DNA from: Blastocatellia bacterium
GTDB taxonomy: Bacteria; Acidobacteriota; Blastocatellia; Pyrinomonadales; Pyrinomonadaceae
DNA length: 8,777 nucleotides
NCBI GenBank assembly: GCA_003175865.1
Contig: PSRF01000208.1
Span: 1 to 8,777, forward strand
Direction of reading: 5' to 3'
Positions 1 through 7,899 of the stretch are shown in pieces. Below the pieces are notes generated by a model. That model saw only the letters and a program-made list of their open reading frames with translations, ran no database searches and was not told the origin of the DNA. Position numbers and translations under genes: made by a program. Every line of letters begins with the position of its first letter. Positions within the stretch are counted from its first letter, which is position 1.

Positions 1-129
1 TACGAGGTTGTAGAGAACACGGTCCCGCACAGCTTCGCGAAAAGTGTTGCGTGCTATGGCCGATGTCCGCCACAACAACGGTGGAAGTGAAACAGACGAA
101 TAAGTTTCTACTTCGGAAGCTCTAATCAT
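1..129 (-). CDS. Probable ABC-2 type transporter permease, N-terminus only (cut by the window edge)
   Basis: An open frame of 43 codons starts at an ATG at 129-127 and runs off the left edge without a stop. The ATG shares four bases (ATGA) with the stop codon of the upstream sugar epimerase-like gene, which indicates translational coupling in one operon. The visible product is about 25 variable residues, then the stretch IARNTFREAVRDRVLYNLV at residues 25-43. From memory, this matches the cytoplasmic amphipathic lead-in just before the first membrane helix of bacterial ABC-2 type permeases. Those proteins usually begin only a few residues before this motif, so the 24-residue lead here is somewhat long. 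A TTG at residue 18 or 19 is a less likely alternative start. No membrane helix is reached before the edge. The substrate cannot be inferred. The partner ATPase would be expected further along the operon, outside the window. Confidence 0.62.
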   Translation of the reverse strand, partial: MIRASEVETYSSVSLPPLLWRTSAIARNTFREAVRDRVLYNLV

Positions 130-1046
130 CTTGATTTGTCACCGACATGGATGGCGTCAGCGAAATCTCTAAACACAAACGTCGCCGGAACAGTTGAAAA
201 GTTTGGTTGCTCTTGTTGATATGCGAGACTGAGCACGCTATCGCTACGAAACTCGTTATTGATTCCCATCGTTTCCAAACCTTTAAGGCCAAGCCACACT
301 GTCCTCCACGGTACCGAAATGAGTCTTACATTCGTCCGGTTAGAAGCGCTCAAGACCAATTCCACGATTTTTCGGAACGAATATGGTTTTGGATTTGCAG
401 TGGTGAAATATTTTTGATCACGGAGTGTAGTGGGTTGTGGTCGAGTAGCCAGCCAATAACAGAATCGCCCGAGGTCTTCCTCATGAGTCAGGTAGAGTTG
501 GTGCTTGCCTCCGCCCAAGAGCGGAACCAGATTACTATCTTTGATCCTTGTTATTATCGATCCAATCATGCCTCGCGACTGGTCCAATGGGGTGCTATAA
601 ACCAGTCCGGGCCTCAAACATGAATCACCGTCGCCGTCAGATAAAGCGGCTTCGATCTCAAGCTTTGCGTTCCCATACAATGACCGACAGCCCTCATAGG
701 CGCTCATAGTAGAAATAAATATGATCCGTTTCACACCTTCTTCGCGCGCTTGCTTGAACAAGGCGATGGATCCCGCGACATTTACCTGCCAGATATCTTT
801 CCGTGATCTTGCGCTAAAGTCGTAAGCAGCGTGAACGAGCACGTCAACCTTATTCATAGCGAAAGTGCCTTGTGGAACGCCACGGGTCAATGAAAATTCT
901 TCGACTGGAAGTTTTGGATCCGCCTTCTGAGGCTTGCTCGTCAGTTGGATAGTGCCGGCGGTACGGTCCTTAAAATACTGACAAAGCTGTGAACCGACAT
1001 AACCAGTTGCACCAGTTACCGCGATCTTGATGTTCTGTTGGGACAT
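126..1046 (-). CDS. NAD(P)-dependent epimerase/dehydratase-like protein (extended SDR)
   Basis: This 306-residue protein belongs to the extended short-chain dehydrogenase/reductase superfamily, cytoplasmic enzymes that commonly epimerise, dehydrate or reduce nucleotide sugars or related substrates. The dinucleotide-binding loop GATGYVG lies at residues 12-18. The segment FISTMSAY follows at about 110-117, the catalytic-type YxxxK (YGNAK) at 124-128, and LRPGLVYS at about 144-151, typical of the family. I chose the ATG at 1046-1044 because it puts the Rossmann fold close to the N-terminus. An in-frame ATG at 1097 would add 17 residues inside the preceding gene. Neither start has a clear Shine-Dalgarno. 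The gene lies 13 bases after the GMC oxidoreductase stop and overlaps the permease start by four bases. The substrate is unknown. Pairing with a flavin oxidoreductase suggests a coupled oxidation and reduction, which is inference. Confidence 0.88.
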   Translation of the reverse strand: MSQQNIKIAVTGATGYVGSQLCQYFKDRTAGTIQLTSKPQKADPKLPVEEFSLTRGVPQGTFAMNKVDVLVHAAYDFSARSRKDIWQVNVAGSIALFKQAREEGVKRIIFISTMSAYEGCRSLYGNAKLEIEAALSDGDGDSCLRPGLVYSTPLDQSRGMIGSIITRIKDSNLVPLLGGGKHQLYLTHEEDLGRFCYWLATRPQPTTLRDQKYFTTANPKPYSFRKIVELVLSASNRTNVRLISVPWRTVWLGLKGLETMGINNEFRSDSVLSLAYQQEQPNFSTVPATFVFRDFADAIHVGDKSR

Positions 1047-1059
1047 AGTCAGTTGTGAC

Positions 1060-2658
1060 TTAAAGAGCCGCTGCAGTCGCTGCAATTCGGTGAGCATTGG
1101 CCATCGCAGTCAAGGTGATCGTGTTTGCCGGAATACTCGGAAAAACACTCGAATCTACGAGATGAACACGATCATATCCATATGGTCTTCCTAAAATATC
1201 AGTTTGATTGTCTTGTGGCGCCAGCGACATAGGGAACGATCCACCTGTATGAAAGCCTCTTCCCACAGATCCCATCTTTAATAGGGGCGACAGTGTGAAA
1301 CCGCGCAGAAGTCCCTTAAGTGATTTCAGTTTTTTGACGAGGCGGTCCATCGTTATGCTCGTAAGCGGATTTTGTTTTACCGTTAACGCCAATTTACCAG
1401 TGAGTGACGTTTCGGTACGCGGCAGCAACCGTGCTTCGATCTTATGCGAGTAGTCGGAATGCAGGTAGCCTTGCAATAAAAGAAATCGCTTCAAAAATTC
1501 TTTGATAGCCGGTTGCGACAGATTGGCAAGAAATGCTCCAAGCTTTTCGCGAATCGCACGGGGATACAATTCGTTATATCCGTATACCTGCAAATGGATG
1601 CTCTTTTCGCTGCAAGTAGTGTCGAGTATTTCGATGAACGCTTGTGCCAACGTATGGGCGGACTCGTTCAGACGAAAATGACTCGGAGCACTGAATCGCA
1701 GCAGAGGCAAAAGAAAATATTGACTGTCTTTGAGCGTTGCTGGCTCGTTCTTGCCGATACTCTCGAGCACCAACCTCGTAGTCGATAACGTGCCAGCAGC
1801 GACGAAGAGTCGGGAGGCATGGAACGTTACGTCCTTTCGGTTTTGGCAGTTGTACGCTCGTATTTCTACGCCGCCGGCTGTCTCATGGAACGTCTTGACG
1901 ATGACATTTGGATGATAAGAAAAGGCCGGATTAGCCGTCATGGCTTTCAACGAATCGCTCGAATTGTAGATTAGACCGTACGGACATCCATACATACACA
2001 TGTTGCATGATGCACAAGCGAAACCGTTGGGATTGGTTTTTGACACTGCCAAACGCGACTTGCCGAAACGAATCCCACGATCGGTCAACTCATTCTGAAA
2101 ACGTTCCATGTCACTAAGCAGACTCGCAACAAGAGAGCCCGTTGATAAATTTTGATGAGGCTCGATGAACAGAGGAAAGTCTTTGCTTAATCCATCTTCA
2201 GATCCGGCGAGCCCTGTGAGGTTGAGCATTGCGCGATAATGGGGTGTAAGCTCTTCAATCGCGAAAGGCCAATCGCCGGTATCATTGGCTCGATAAGGTA
2301 AAACTGCAGCGCCCCAAACATTACTGAAGCCACCGCGCGCCAGCGAAGGAACGATACCGACCTGCGATGTAGAAGAGACGAATTGATCAGCATTCCGGTA
2401 TGGGAAATCTGACCCATACGCGAGTTTTAAGGGTATTCCCTCAGAAGTTGCATTCGTGCCTGCTTTGAACAATGCGAGGGATTTGTCGTTCCAGTTTTGC
2501 GCAGGAGCTCTCAGCGTTTCATCAAGTAACTCCTGGCGTGAAGCCTCAAGAGAAACGCCTGCATCCAACATTGTTACCGACAATCCTGCGTCCAGAAGGG
2601 CTTTGGCTGCGGCGACTCCAGTTGGCCCAGAGCCAACGACGTAGAATTCGTCATGCAT
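1060..2658 (-). CDS. GMC-family FAD-dependent oxidoreductase with a CxxCxxCxxxCP motif
   Basis: This 532-residue flavoprotein belongs to the glucose-methanol-choline oxidoreductase family, which oxidises alcohols and sugars with FAD. Visible marks are the FAD ADP-binding loop GSGPTG at residues 9-14 and the GGFSNVWGAAVLPY segment at 109-122, which is the second FAD signature region. The C-terminal catalytic half has H470 (GFHTGGSFPM) and the closing VDSSVFPSIPANTITLTAMA block with N512, matching the usual His/Asn pair. Residues 215-225 hold four cysteines spaced as in ferredoxin (C215, C218, C221, C225, then Pro). Some GMC proteins, such as long-chain alcohol oxidases and Fe-S-containing sugar dehydrogenases, have cysteines in a comparable place. 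There is no signal peptide, so action in the cytoplasm or at the membrane face is likely. The gene starts 3 bases after the preceding stop and no strong Shine-Dalgarno is visible. The substrate is unknown. Confidence 0.9.
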   Translation of the reverse strand: MHDEFYVVGSGPTGVAAAKALLDAGLSVTMLDAGVSLEASRQELLDETLRAPAQNWNDKSLALFKAGTNATSEGIPLKLAYGSDFPYRNADQFVSSTSQVGIVPSLARGGFSNVWGAAVLPYRANDTGDWPFAIEELTPHYRAMLNLTGLAGSEDGLSKDFPLFIEPHQNLSTGSLVASLLSDMERFQNELTDRGIRFGKSRLAVSKTNPNGFACASCNMCMYGCPYGLIYNSSDSLKAMTANPAFSYHPNVIVKTFHETAGGVEIRAYNCQNRKDVTFHASRLFVAAGTLSTTRLVLESIGKNEPATLKDSQYFLLPLLRFSAPSHFRLNESAHTLAQAFIEILDTTCSEKSIHLQVYGYNELYPRAIREKLGAFLANLSQPAIKEFLKRFLLLQGYLHSDYSHKIEARLLPRTETSLTGKLALTVKQNPLTSITMDRLVKKLKSLKGLLRGFTLSPLLKMGSVGRGFHTGGSFPMSLAPQDNQTDILGRPYGYDRVHLVDSSVFPSIPANTITLTAMANAHRIAATAAAL

Positions 2659-2661
2659 GGC

Positions 2662-4743
2662 CTATCTTAAAAGACTGACGGCTTTGTTTCGGTCATCGTC
2701 AAAGGAAAGTTGGATCAACATCAGGTTAGTACGAATGTTAGGTGAGTACAGCGGAATACTTACTTTAGTTATATCACCCATCTTCAACCCGACCTTTGCC
2801 AGGTTCGCTTGGGCTTGTTCTTTTCTCTGTGGTTGGACCAGAGTGTAGATTCCTTTTTGTCCTTCTTTCTTCACAAGCTCACGTACGCGTAAACGCGATC
2901 CTTCTGCACTCATGTAGTCGAAGAGATGCAAGAATTTGGCGACCGAAACCATAGGGACGTCTTGCGCCACCATGGTCATATATCCGCTTGTCGCATCTAT
3001 ACAGTTTACCCAGAGACCTACATTCTTAAACTGTGCCTTGTCAGCGTCTGAAAAGAAGTCCTGAGCGTGGCGGTCTCGAAAGAAGTACTTGGCTTCTTTC
3101 ATGTAATCGTAATTGTGGTTGAAGTTGAGATGATCAGGCATATTCTGATCTGCTAATCGCTTGAACGTTGGAGTGGTATAAGCGTTCGTAAAGACGGGCT
3201 GCATTATACGATCACAGAGTTGGTTCTCATTCGCGCATTCAAAATGGACTAGTCCAAACCAAATTCCGAAGGCGGATTGAGCCAAAGCAAATCCGATTAT
3301 TAAGGCAAAGGCAATTCTCGCCCTGACTAATAGTTGCGAAGACGCGTTCGCGATTCCGAAGGCTTGATCGTATAGAAACCTAAATACAAAACAGCAGACG
3401 ATGCCGCCAAAAACCTCACCGATCAGAGCATACCTTAGATCACCAGATCCGAAAGACCACAATGTACATCCGAACACTAGAATGAAGCTGACCTTCCTAA
3501 TAGCTGTCGGTGCGATCTTCACGAATAGGAGGATGAAGGCGAGGACGAATCCGAGGTTCAAACGCCCGCTGTAGATTATGGCCGTGTTCATCGCGCTTAG
3601 ATTTGTCGGATATACAAACGAGATGACTGGCCAGAAGAGCCTGGTAAGGAATGTTTGGGGACCGACCTCGGTGTCGTGATAGTTCGTTGGCGACATCAGA
3701 GGCGACCTAAAAATTCCATTGAAATAGGGAAAGAATGGATTGCCAGTTTTGAGCTGCATGTAGATGAAAAAGAAAGCGCAGGGCAATACCGCTGAACTGA
3801 TAACAGCAGCAACGGTTGTTCTTCGTGGCAGGTAACCTGTGTCGCGATAAAGATTGATCAACTCGAAAAGACCAAGCGCTGCGATCGGAACTGCAAAAAA
3901 GATATTAGTTAACTTGAATGCGATGCTGATGCCGAGCAGCAAGCTGATCTTCACTAGAGTTACTTCTTTACTCTTTTGTTCTTTGAGTCTGATTACGAAG
4001 AGCGTCGCTGCCATTAAAAGTGGTAGCGACAGCAAATCGACCATGTAGATATTGACCAGATAGCATGCCTGGTCTGTGGCGATGATGAACAACACTGCCA
4101 GGTACCGCACGGCTTTTCGCGAGATGATTGGGGCAATAATCTCGTTCAGTAAATTGGCCGTCCAAAGGAGGACTGCTACGTTTAGAATTGGCGCCAGTCG
4201 GTAACCGATGAGGTATTTAAGAACTCCAAACGCCATGTCCGGAGCAGGGTTCACCAATAGAGTACCGGGAAAAAAATCACCATCAGTCATGGGCCAACCA
4301 CGAAGAGCGCGCTCAGTGTTAACAAGGTGATAGTTGAGGTGGTCCATTTCGAAAGCGGGGAAGGCAGCGCGCAGGAAGAAAAAAACCATCACCGGCGCAA
4401 CTACCATCGCTATCCATAGCCCATCTAAATAAGGAAAGTGGAATGACGCGTTGCCAGGATCGTACGACCGCCAGCTGTGCCATCCCGCCCGGAGCTCGGA
4501 CTCGGTGCCCTCCCAGCCATTACCTCGTCCGCTGGTAAAAACATAAGTGACACCGCCAGCAATCATTGTGGAGAGGCACCAAGCTGCTGCGTTCTTCAAC
4601 GAGCTGCCTCCGAGGCCCCAGAAGTACTCTCTGTTGAGCGAAAGCAGGTACAAGAAAAGAATTGCATCAGGCAACGGATAAAACTGCCTGAGTCTTACCA
4701 TTTTGATTTCGGCCAGCAAAGTTTTCGCTGAGGTGTGGGCCAT
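2662..4743 (-). CDS. Multi-pass membrane protein, probable GT-C type glycosyltransferase
   Basis: This 693-residue protein has roughly ten or more hydrophobic segments between residues about 22 and 495, then a soluble tail of about 195 residues. After the helix near 108-125 comes a polar loop with E132 and D134 (FEMDHLNYH), the place where GT-C glycosyltransferases carry their acidic metal- or donor-binding residues. Further GT-C-like marks are FKLTN at 276-280, the stretch TGNPFFPYFNGIFRSP at about 333-348, and GDLRYAL at 434-440. Such enzymes take sugar from polyprenyl-phosphate donors on the outer side of the inner membrane. The soluble tail (about 500-693) matches nothing I recognise and has two cysteines at 503 and 510. 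The gene follows the GT2 enzyme by 23 bases and precedes the GMC gene by 3. The start is uncertain: there is no Shine-Dalgarno before 4743, and an ATG at residue 15 is possible. Glycosyltransferase function is inferred from topology and motifs. Confidence 0.75.
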   Translation of the reverse strand: MAHTSAKTLLAEIKMVRLRQFYPLPDAILFLYLLSLNREYFWGLGGSSLKNAAAWCLSTMIAGGVTYVFTSGRGNGWEGTESELRAGWHSWRSYDPGNASFHFPYLDGLWIAMVVAPVMVFFFLRAAFPAFEMDHLNYHLVNTERALRGWPMTDGDFFPGTLLVNPAPDMAFGVLKYLIGYRLAPILNVAVLLWTANLLNEIIAPIISRKAVRYLAVLFIIATDQACYLVNIYMVDLLSLPLLMAATLFVIRLKEQKSKEVTLVKISLLLGISIAFKLTNIFFAVPIAALGLFELINLYRDTGYLPRRTTVAAVISSAVLPCAFFFIYMQLKTGNPFFPYFNGIFRSPLMSPTNYHDTEVGPQTFLTRLFWPVISFVYPTNLSAMNTAIIYSGRLNLGFVLAFILLFVKIAPTAIRKVSFILVFGCTLWSFGSGDLRYALIGEVFGGIVCCFVFRFLYDQAFGIANASSQLLVRARIAFALIIGFALAQSAFGIWFGLVHFECANENQLCDRIMQPVFTNAYTTPTFKRLADQNMPDHLNFNHNYDYMKEAKYFFRDRHAQDFFSDADKAQFKNVGLWVNCIDATSGYMTMVAQDVPMVSVAKFLHLFDYMSAEGSRLRVRELVKKEGQKGIYTLVQPQRKEQAQANLAKVGLKMGDITKVSIPLYSPNIRTNLMLIQLSFDDDRNKAVSLLR

Positions 4744-4766
4744 GGAGAATAGACCGTATGGGCGGA

Positions 4767-6041
4767 TTAACGTCTCTTCAACTGCAAGACGCTCAGAAAC
4801 AGACTAGACAGCAGGGTCTCAAATCCGAGCGCGATTGCTGTGACTGAAGGAATGACTACACGCAGCGTTTCTGATGGGTTAAGCAGACCAAATCCTCTGG
4901 ATTCCCAGTTTGCCATCGCCAACACGGTCCCAGCTAATCCCAATAAGACGACTATGCCACCGGAAACGAGACCCTTTTCAAGGCTTACCTGGGAAAGTCT
5001 TTTATCGAGTCGGTCATCGACTGGCAATAAACCTTCGCTGGCAGCAAAAACCTTAGTAAACACCGCGAAGACGATTGATTGGTATCCGAGAGTGATTGCA
5101 AGCGCGCCATAAAGCAGAGTGTGAACATCCAGTCGAATTCCTTCGATCAGCTGTGGCCCTGGAAGAAGATAGAGCCAACTTAGGAGGCCCATGACCAGCA
5201 AGGTTAAACCTGGATAGAAAAACAACCAGCGAGGACTGTACAGCAGCAAGAAACGCAGATGTCGCCATCCATCGCTCCAGCTGCGCAAATGGGGAGGTCT
5301 ACTGCGTCCATCCTTCGACAGAATGGTAGGAACCTCTGCAATGCGTTTGCGGTGAAGAGTCATCTTCACAACCATCTCACTGGCGAACTCCATCCCCGTT
5401 GTTCTCAGATTTATTTCCATGGCGGCCGCCTTGCTGAATCCACGCAAGCCACAATGAAAATCTTTGCAAGGACTCTTGAACAGGAGATTTCCGATAAAGC
5501 TCAGCACGGGATTACCCAGATACTTATGCAAGGGTGGCATGGCATTCGGCATAATTCCTCCGCGAAAGCGATTGCCCATCACGAGATCATGACCTTCTCG
5601 TAGTTTCTCTACAAAGGGCATCAGATTCACGAAATCATATGAGTCATCTGCGTCGCCCATAATCACGAACCGGCCTCGCGCGGAACGAATTCCCGCTAAG
5701 AGAGCGCTGCCGTAACCCTTCATCGGAACATCGACCACACGCGCACCAGCACGCCTTGCTATTTCCTGAGAGCCATCGGTGGAACCGTTGTCAGCGATCA
5801 GCACTTCACCGTCAACAGCGTGGGTTTCCAGGAAGCCTCGTGCTTTTTGAATGCAAACCTCAAGTGTCTCAGCCTCATTCAAGCAGGGCATCACAATCGA
5901 TAGCTCGCATGGTTCATGGCTTTCATCGTCCGTTCGCAACGCATTAGGACTTTGCAGGGGGCGGGAATACTGACTTGAGTCAGTTGCTATTCCGAATGGC
6001 CATGGTGAATCGAGAGCTGGGGCAGCGACCTTATTATTCAT
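4767..6041 (-). CDS. Family 2 glycosyltransferase, polyprenyl-phosphate-sugar synthase type with C-terminal membrane anchor
   Basis: This 424-residue protein likely transfers a sugar from a nucleotide donor to polyprenyl phosphate at the cytoplasmic face of the inner membrane. After a non-conserved N-terminal extension of about 45 residues, the GT-A fold begins at ELSIVMPCLNEAETL (46-60). IADNGSTDGSQE follows at 82-93, and the DxD-type site is GDADDSYDF at 129-137. FHCGLRGF lies at 195-202. SKDGRSRPPHLRSWSDGWRH at 242-261 is typical of the dolichyl-phosphate-glucose/mannose synthase-like branch. Four hydrophobic segments follow, near 272-293, 308-334, 357-377 and 394-419, as in membrane-anchored GtrB/DPM-type enzymes. 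The start is supported by an AGGAG at 8 bases spacing. The gene sits between two large membrane proteins that could use its product. Which sugar it transfers cannot be told from sequence. Confidence 0.9.
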   Translation of the reverse strand: MNNKVAAPALDSPWPFGIATDSSQYSRPLQSPNALRTDDESHEPCELSIVMPCLNEAETLEVCIQKARGFLETHAVDGEVLIADNGSTDGSQEIARRAGARVVDVPMKGYGSALLAGIRSARGRFVIMGDADDSYDFVNLMPFVEKLREGHDLVMGNRFRGGIMPNAMPPLHKYLGNPVLSFIGNLLFKSPCKDFHCGLRGFSKAAAMEINLRTTGMEFASEMVVKMTLHRKRIAEVPTILSKDGRSRPPHLRSWSDGWRHLRFLLLYSPRWLFFYPGLTLLVMGLLSWLYLLPGPQLIEGIRLDVHTLLYGALAITLGYQSIVFAVFTKVFAASEGLLPVDDRLDKRLSQVSLEKGLVSGGIVVLLGLAGTVLAMANWESRGFGLLNPSETLRVVIPSVTAIALGFETLLSSLFLSVLQLKRR

Positions 6042-6049
6042 TTTGCGGG

Positions 6050-6054
6050 CTCCT
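6050..6054 (-). promoter_or_regulatory. Ribosome binding site of the GT2 gene
   Basis: The minus strand reads AGGAG, then 8 bases (CCCGCAAA), then the ATG at 6041. This fixes the start of the glycosyltransferase even though it leaves an unusual 45-residue lead before the catalytic domain. It is one of only two clear Shine-Dalgarno sequences in the window. Confidence 0.75.
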
Positions 6055-6083
6055 GGAAATCGGTAATTGAGTTGAGAATTCCT

Positions 6084-7895
6084 TCATGAACAGGAAGGGG
6101 TCGTTTTTCGTAGGACTGAAAAGAAAACCATCGAACTTAAGATCAAAGCGCCAAGCAGACTCACGCAAGTTCCGACGATTTGATGAGGTGGACGGACGAA
6201 TCTCATCTGAATTGTTTGAACTTCAGGAGGGACGTCGATCTTGAGAATACCGTTGTCGTCCGGATTGGCTGACAACACAAGACCAGCTTTTGTCTGAAAC
6301 TTCCAATAAGGATAATAAAGGGTTCGGAGCGTCGCGACTGTCGCATTACCTGCCCCGACGGTAAACTGCCTTGATTCTGACAGCCACGAGTCGATTGATA
6401 CATTGCGACCTGATATCGCCACTAGCCGAGACTCTTTCTGTGGTGCCTCACCGACCGTGCGACTCGTCGTCCATCGAGGTAACCACTCTTCGAGTCCGGT
6501 CGACGATCTGCTGGATTCCAACACTGCCTGAAAAGCTTGACGATCAAGAAACATCGCGTTTCGAAGTGGATAACTAATCGCAAAGGAAAATGCGACAAGT
6601 AACGCGCCGCTACTCAACAGCAGATTCAAGCGCGCTCTCGAGTAGAGTTGACGCGCGCTTTGATTTTTCGCATTTGAAATGTTTTCGTGTTCTGCTTTCG
6701 CAGCTACTACGCGCGAACACAAGATTGGGAAACTGAACCCGGCGATCCCACTCGCCAGGATTGATGATGCAGCAAGCCACCTCCACGGAAACTCCATCGC
6801 GGAGAGTTTGGGTACATACACCCATAACGGCGACGAAAGTGGGGTGGTCATAAAGAAGGTGAAAAGACCTACAACTAAGACAGTCAAGAGTGCGCTGTGT
6901 CGTTGAATTTCGAAACGTTTGGAACCAAAAAGCAAAACCAACCCCGGTACCACCAGGGCAAAAGTCGTTACAAAAAGGAAATTGACATACCAAGACCACG
7001 GTGATTGTGAGCTTGTTGAAAAAGCCAGGTTTGCTCGGAAGTCAAAGCGCTGCGCTGAGTCGACCATCGTCCCTTTCACCAGGGGCAATTCGTAGAGGAG
7101 ATCCATCCAGTAAAACGCGCTTAACGCGCCGCCGAGGATTGCGGGTAAAAACAAGTCGCTGAGTTTCCTCGATCCTTTGTTCCTGTCGCGACGAAATAGT
7201 GCATACATTGGAATAACAAACACGGCCATCATTGCTAAAGGTATGTGAGTGAGGACAAGCCCAGCGGAGCAAAGAGCAACCAATGCTCTTACTAGTGACA
7301 AACGATTGTGAGGTACTTGATTGGTAGCAAGGCGCTCAGTAAATCCAAGAAGCAAAGCAAACCATACAGCGCCTCCAAATTCTGGAAGCATCGCCGAACC
7401 GTAGAGCTCATTCATCCGGAATGGCCCAAAACAATAGATCAGTGCCGCCAAAATCGCTTGAGTACGACTACCCCACCCTCTAACCCAGTAGAAGATGGAC
7501 CAACTTCCAGCAAACGCCAGCAGCCACGTGACCAGGCGGAAGGAGAGGAACCAATCTCTGGTTAGTGCCCGGACGGCGATCAGAACGTAATAGAAGAGTG
7601 GGGAGTAAACGCGAAAGCTACCATCTCCGAATCCGGAGTTAGCGTTATGTTGCCACGCAGGGTAAGCATTTCCCTGTTTGATCGATTCGAAGAAGGCCTG
7701 CGCGAATCGGAGATGAGAGGATAGATCCGGGCCGTCGGCAACTCCTCGGACAAGCACAGGAAGAACGCAGAGGAACGACCCAACCAGCAATACCAGCGAC
7801 GGTTTTGCATTTAAGACAGAAGACCAGGTTACGTCTTGCCATCCACGCATTAGCGAGCTTGGGCGTGAGAGTCGGTCCATTGAAGCGGTTCTCAA
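6084..7895 (-). CDS. Multi-pass membrane protein of the PF10131 ('6-pyruvoyl-tetrahydropterin synthase related') / YfhO-like type
   Basis: This 603-residue integral membrane protein has a first helix at about 32-52, then a periplasmic-side loop with D54, D57 and H61 and the run AYPAWQHNANSGFGDGSF at 77-94, which continues into VYSPLFYYV. This D..H / yP.W / GxG / Y.P pattern is typical of the PF10131 membrane family and of YfhO-like GT-C proteins. About nine more hydrophobic segments run to about 445. A non-membrane domain at about 450-575 contains LRTLYYPYWKF (523-533), like the 'PGW' region near the end of YfhO-type proteins, and a last helix lies at about 576-595. The start given is TTG at 7895, preceded by AGGAAG. 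An ATG at 7880 (residue 6) is a real alternative. The gene is followed after 42 bases by the GT2 gene. A role as sugar transferase or flippase-like partner is inferred. The family name does not imply pterin chemistry. Confidence 0.78.
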   Translation of the reverse strand: MRTASMDRLSRPSSLMRGWQDVTWSSVLNAKPSLVLLVGSFLCVLPVLVRGVADGPDLSSHLRFAQAFFESIKQGNAYPAWQHNANSGFGDGSFRVYSPLFYYVLIAVRALTRDWFLSFRLVTWLLAFAGSWSIFYWVRGWGSRTQAILAALIYCFGPFRMNELYGSAMLPEFGGAVWFALLLGFTERLATNQVPHNRLSLVRALVALCSAGLVLTHIPLAMMAVFVIPMYALFRRDRNKGSRKLSDLFLPAILGGALSAFYWMDLLYELPLVKGTMVDSAQRFDFRANLAFSTSSQSPWSWYVNFLFVTTFALVVPGLVLLFGSKRFEIQRHSALLTVLVVGLFTFFMTTPLSSPLWVYVPKLSAMEFPWRWLAASSILASGIAGFSFPILCSRVVAAKAEHENISNAKNQSARQLYSRARLNLLLSSGALLVAFSFAISYPLRNAMFLDRQAFQAVLESSRSSTGLEEWLPRWTTSRTVGEAPQKESRLVAISGRNVSIDSWLSESRQFTVGAGNATVATLRTLYYPYWKFQTKAGLVLSANPDDNGILKIDVPPEVQTIQMRFVRPPHQIVGTCVSLLGALILSSMVFFSVLRKTTPSCS

Positions 7896-7899
7896 GGCA

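Noticed and set aside
207..623. Plus-strand open frame of 138 codons
   Set aside because: It lies wholly antisense to the SDR gene, whose motifs are clear. Its product has no recognisable motif, and no Shine-Dalgarno or promoter was seen.
1047..1097. Longer form of the SDR starting at the ATG at 1097
   Set aside because: It would overlap the GMC gene by 38 bases and add a 17-residue tail before the Rossmann strand. The start at 1046 fits the family better.
5259..5603. Plus-strand open frame of 114 codons
   Set aside because: It is antisense to the GT2 catalytic domain and is a shadow of its codon pattern.
6610..6999. Minus-strand open frame of 129 codons within the PF10131-like gene
   Set aside because: It is an alternative frame inside a long gene with consistent membrane topology; no start signal or motif supports it.
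6084..7895. Pterin synthase function suggested by the Pfam family name
   Set aside because: The protein is a multi-pass membrane protein without the zinc-binding histidines or soluble fold of 6-pyruvoyl-tetrahydropterin synthase; the name is historical.
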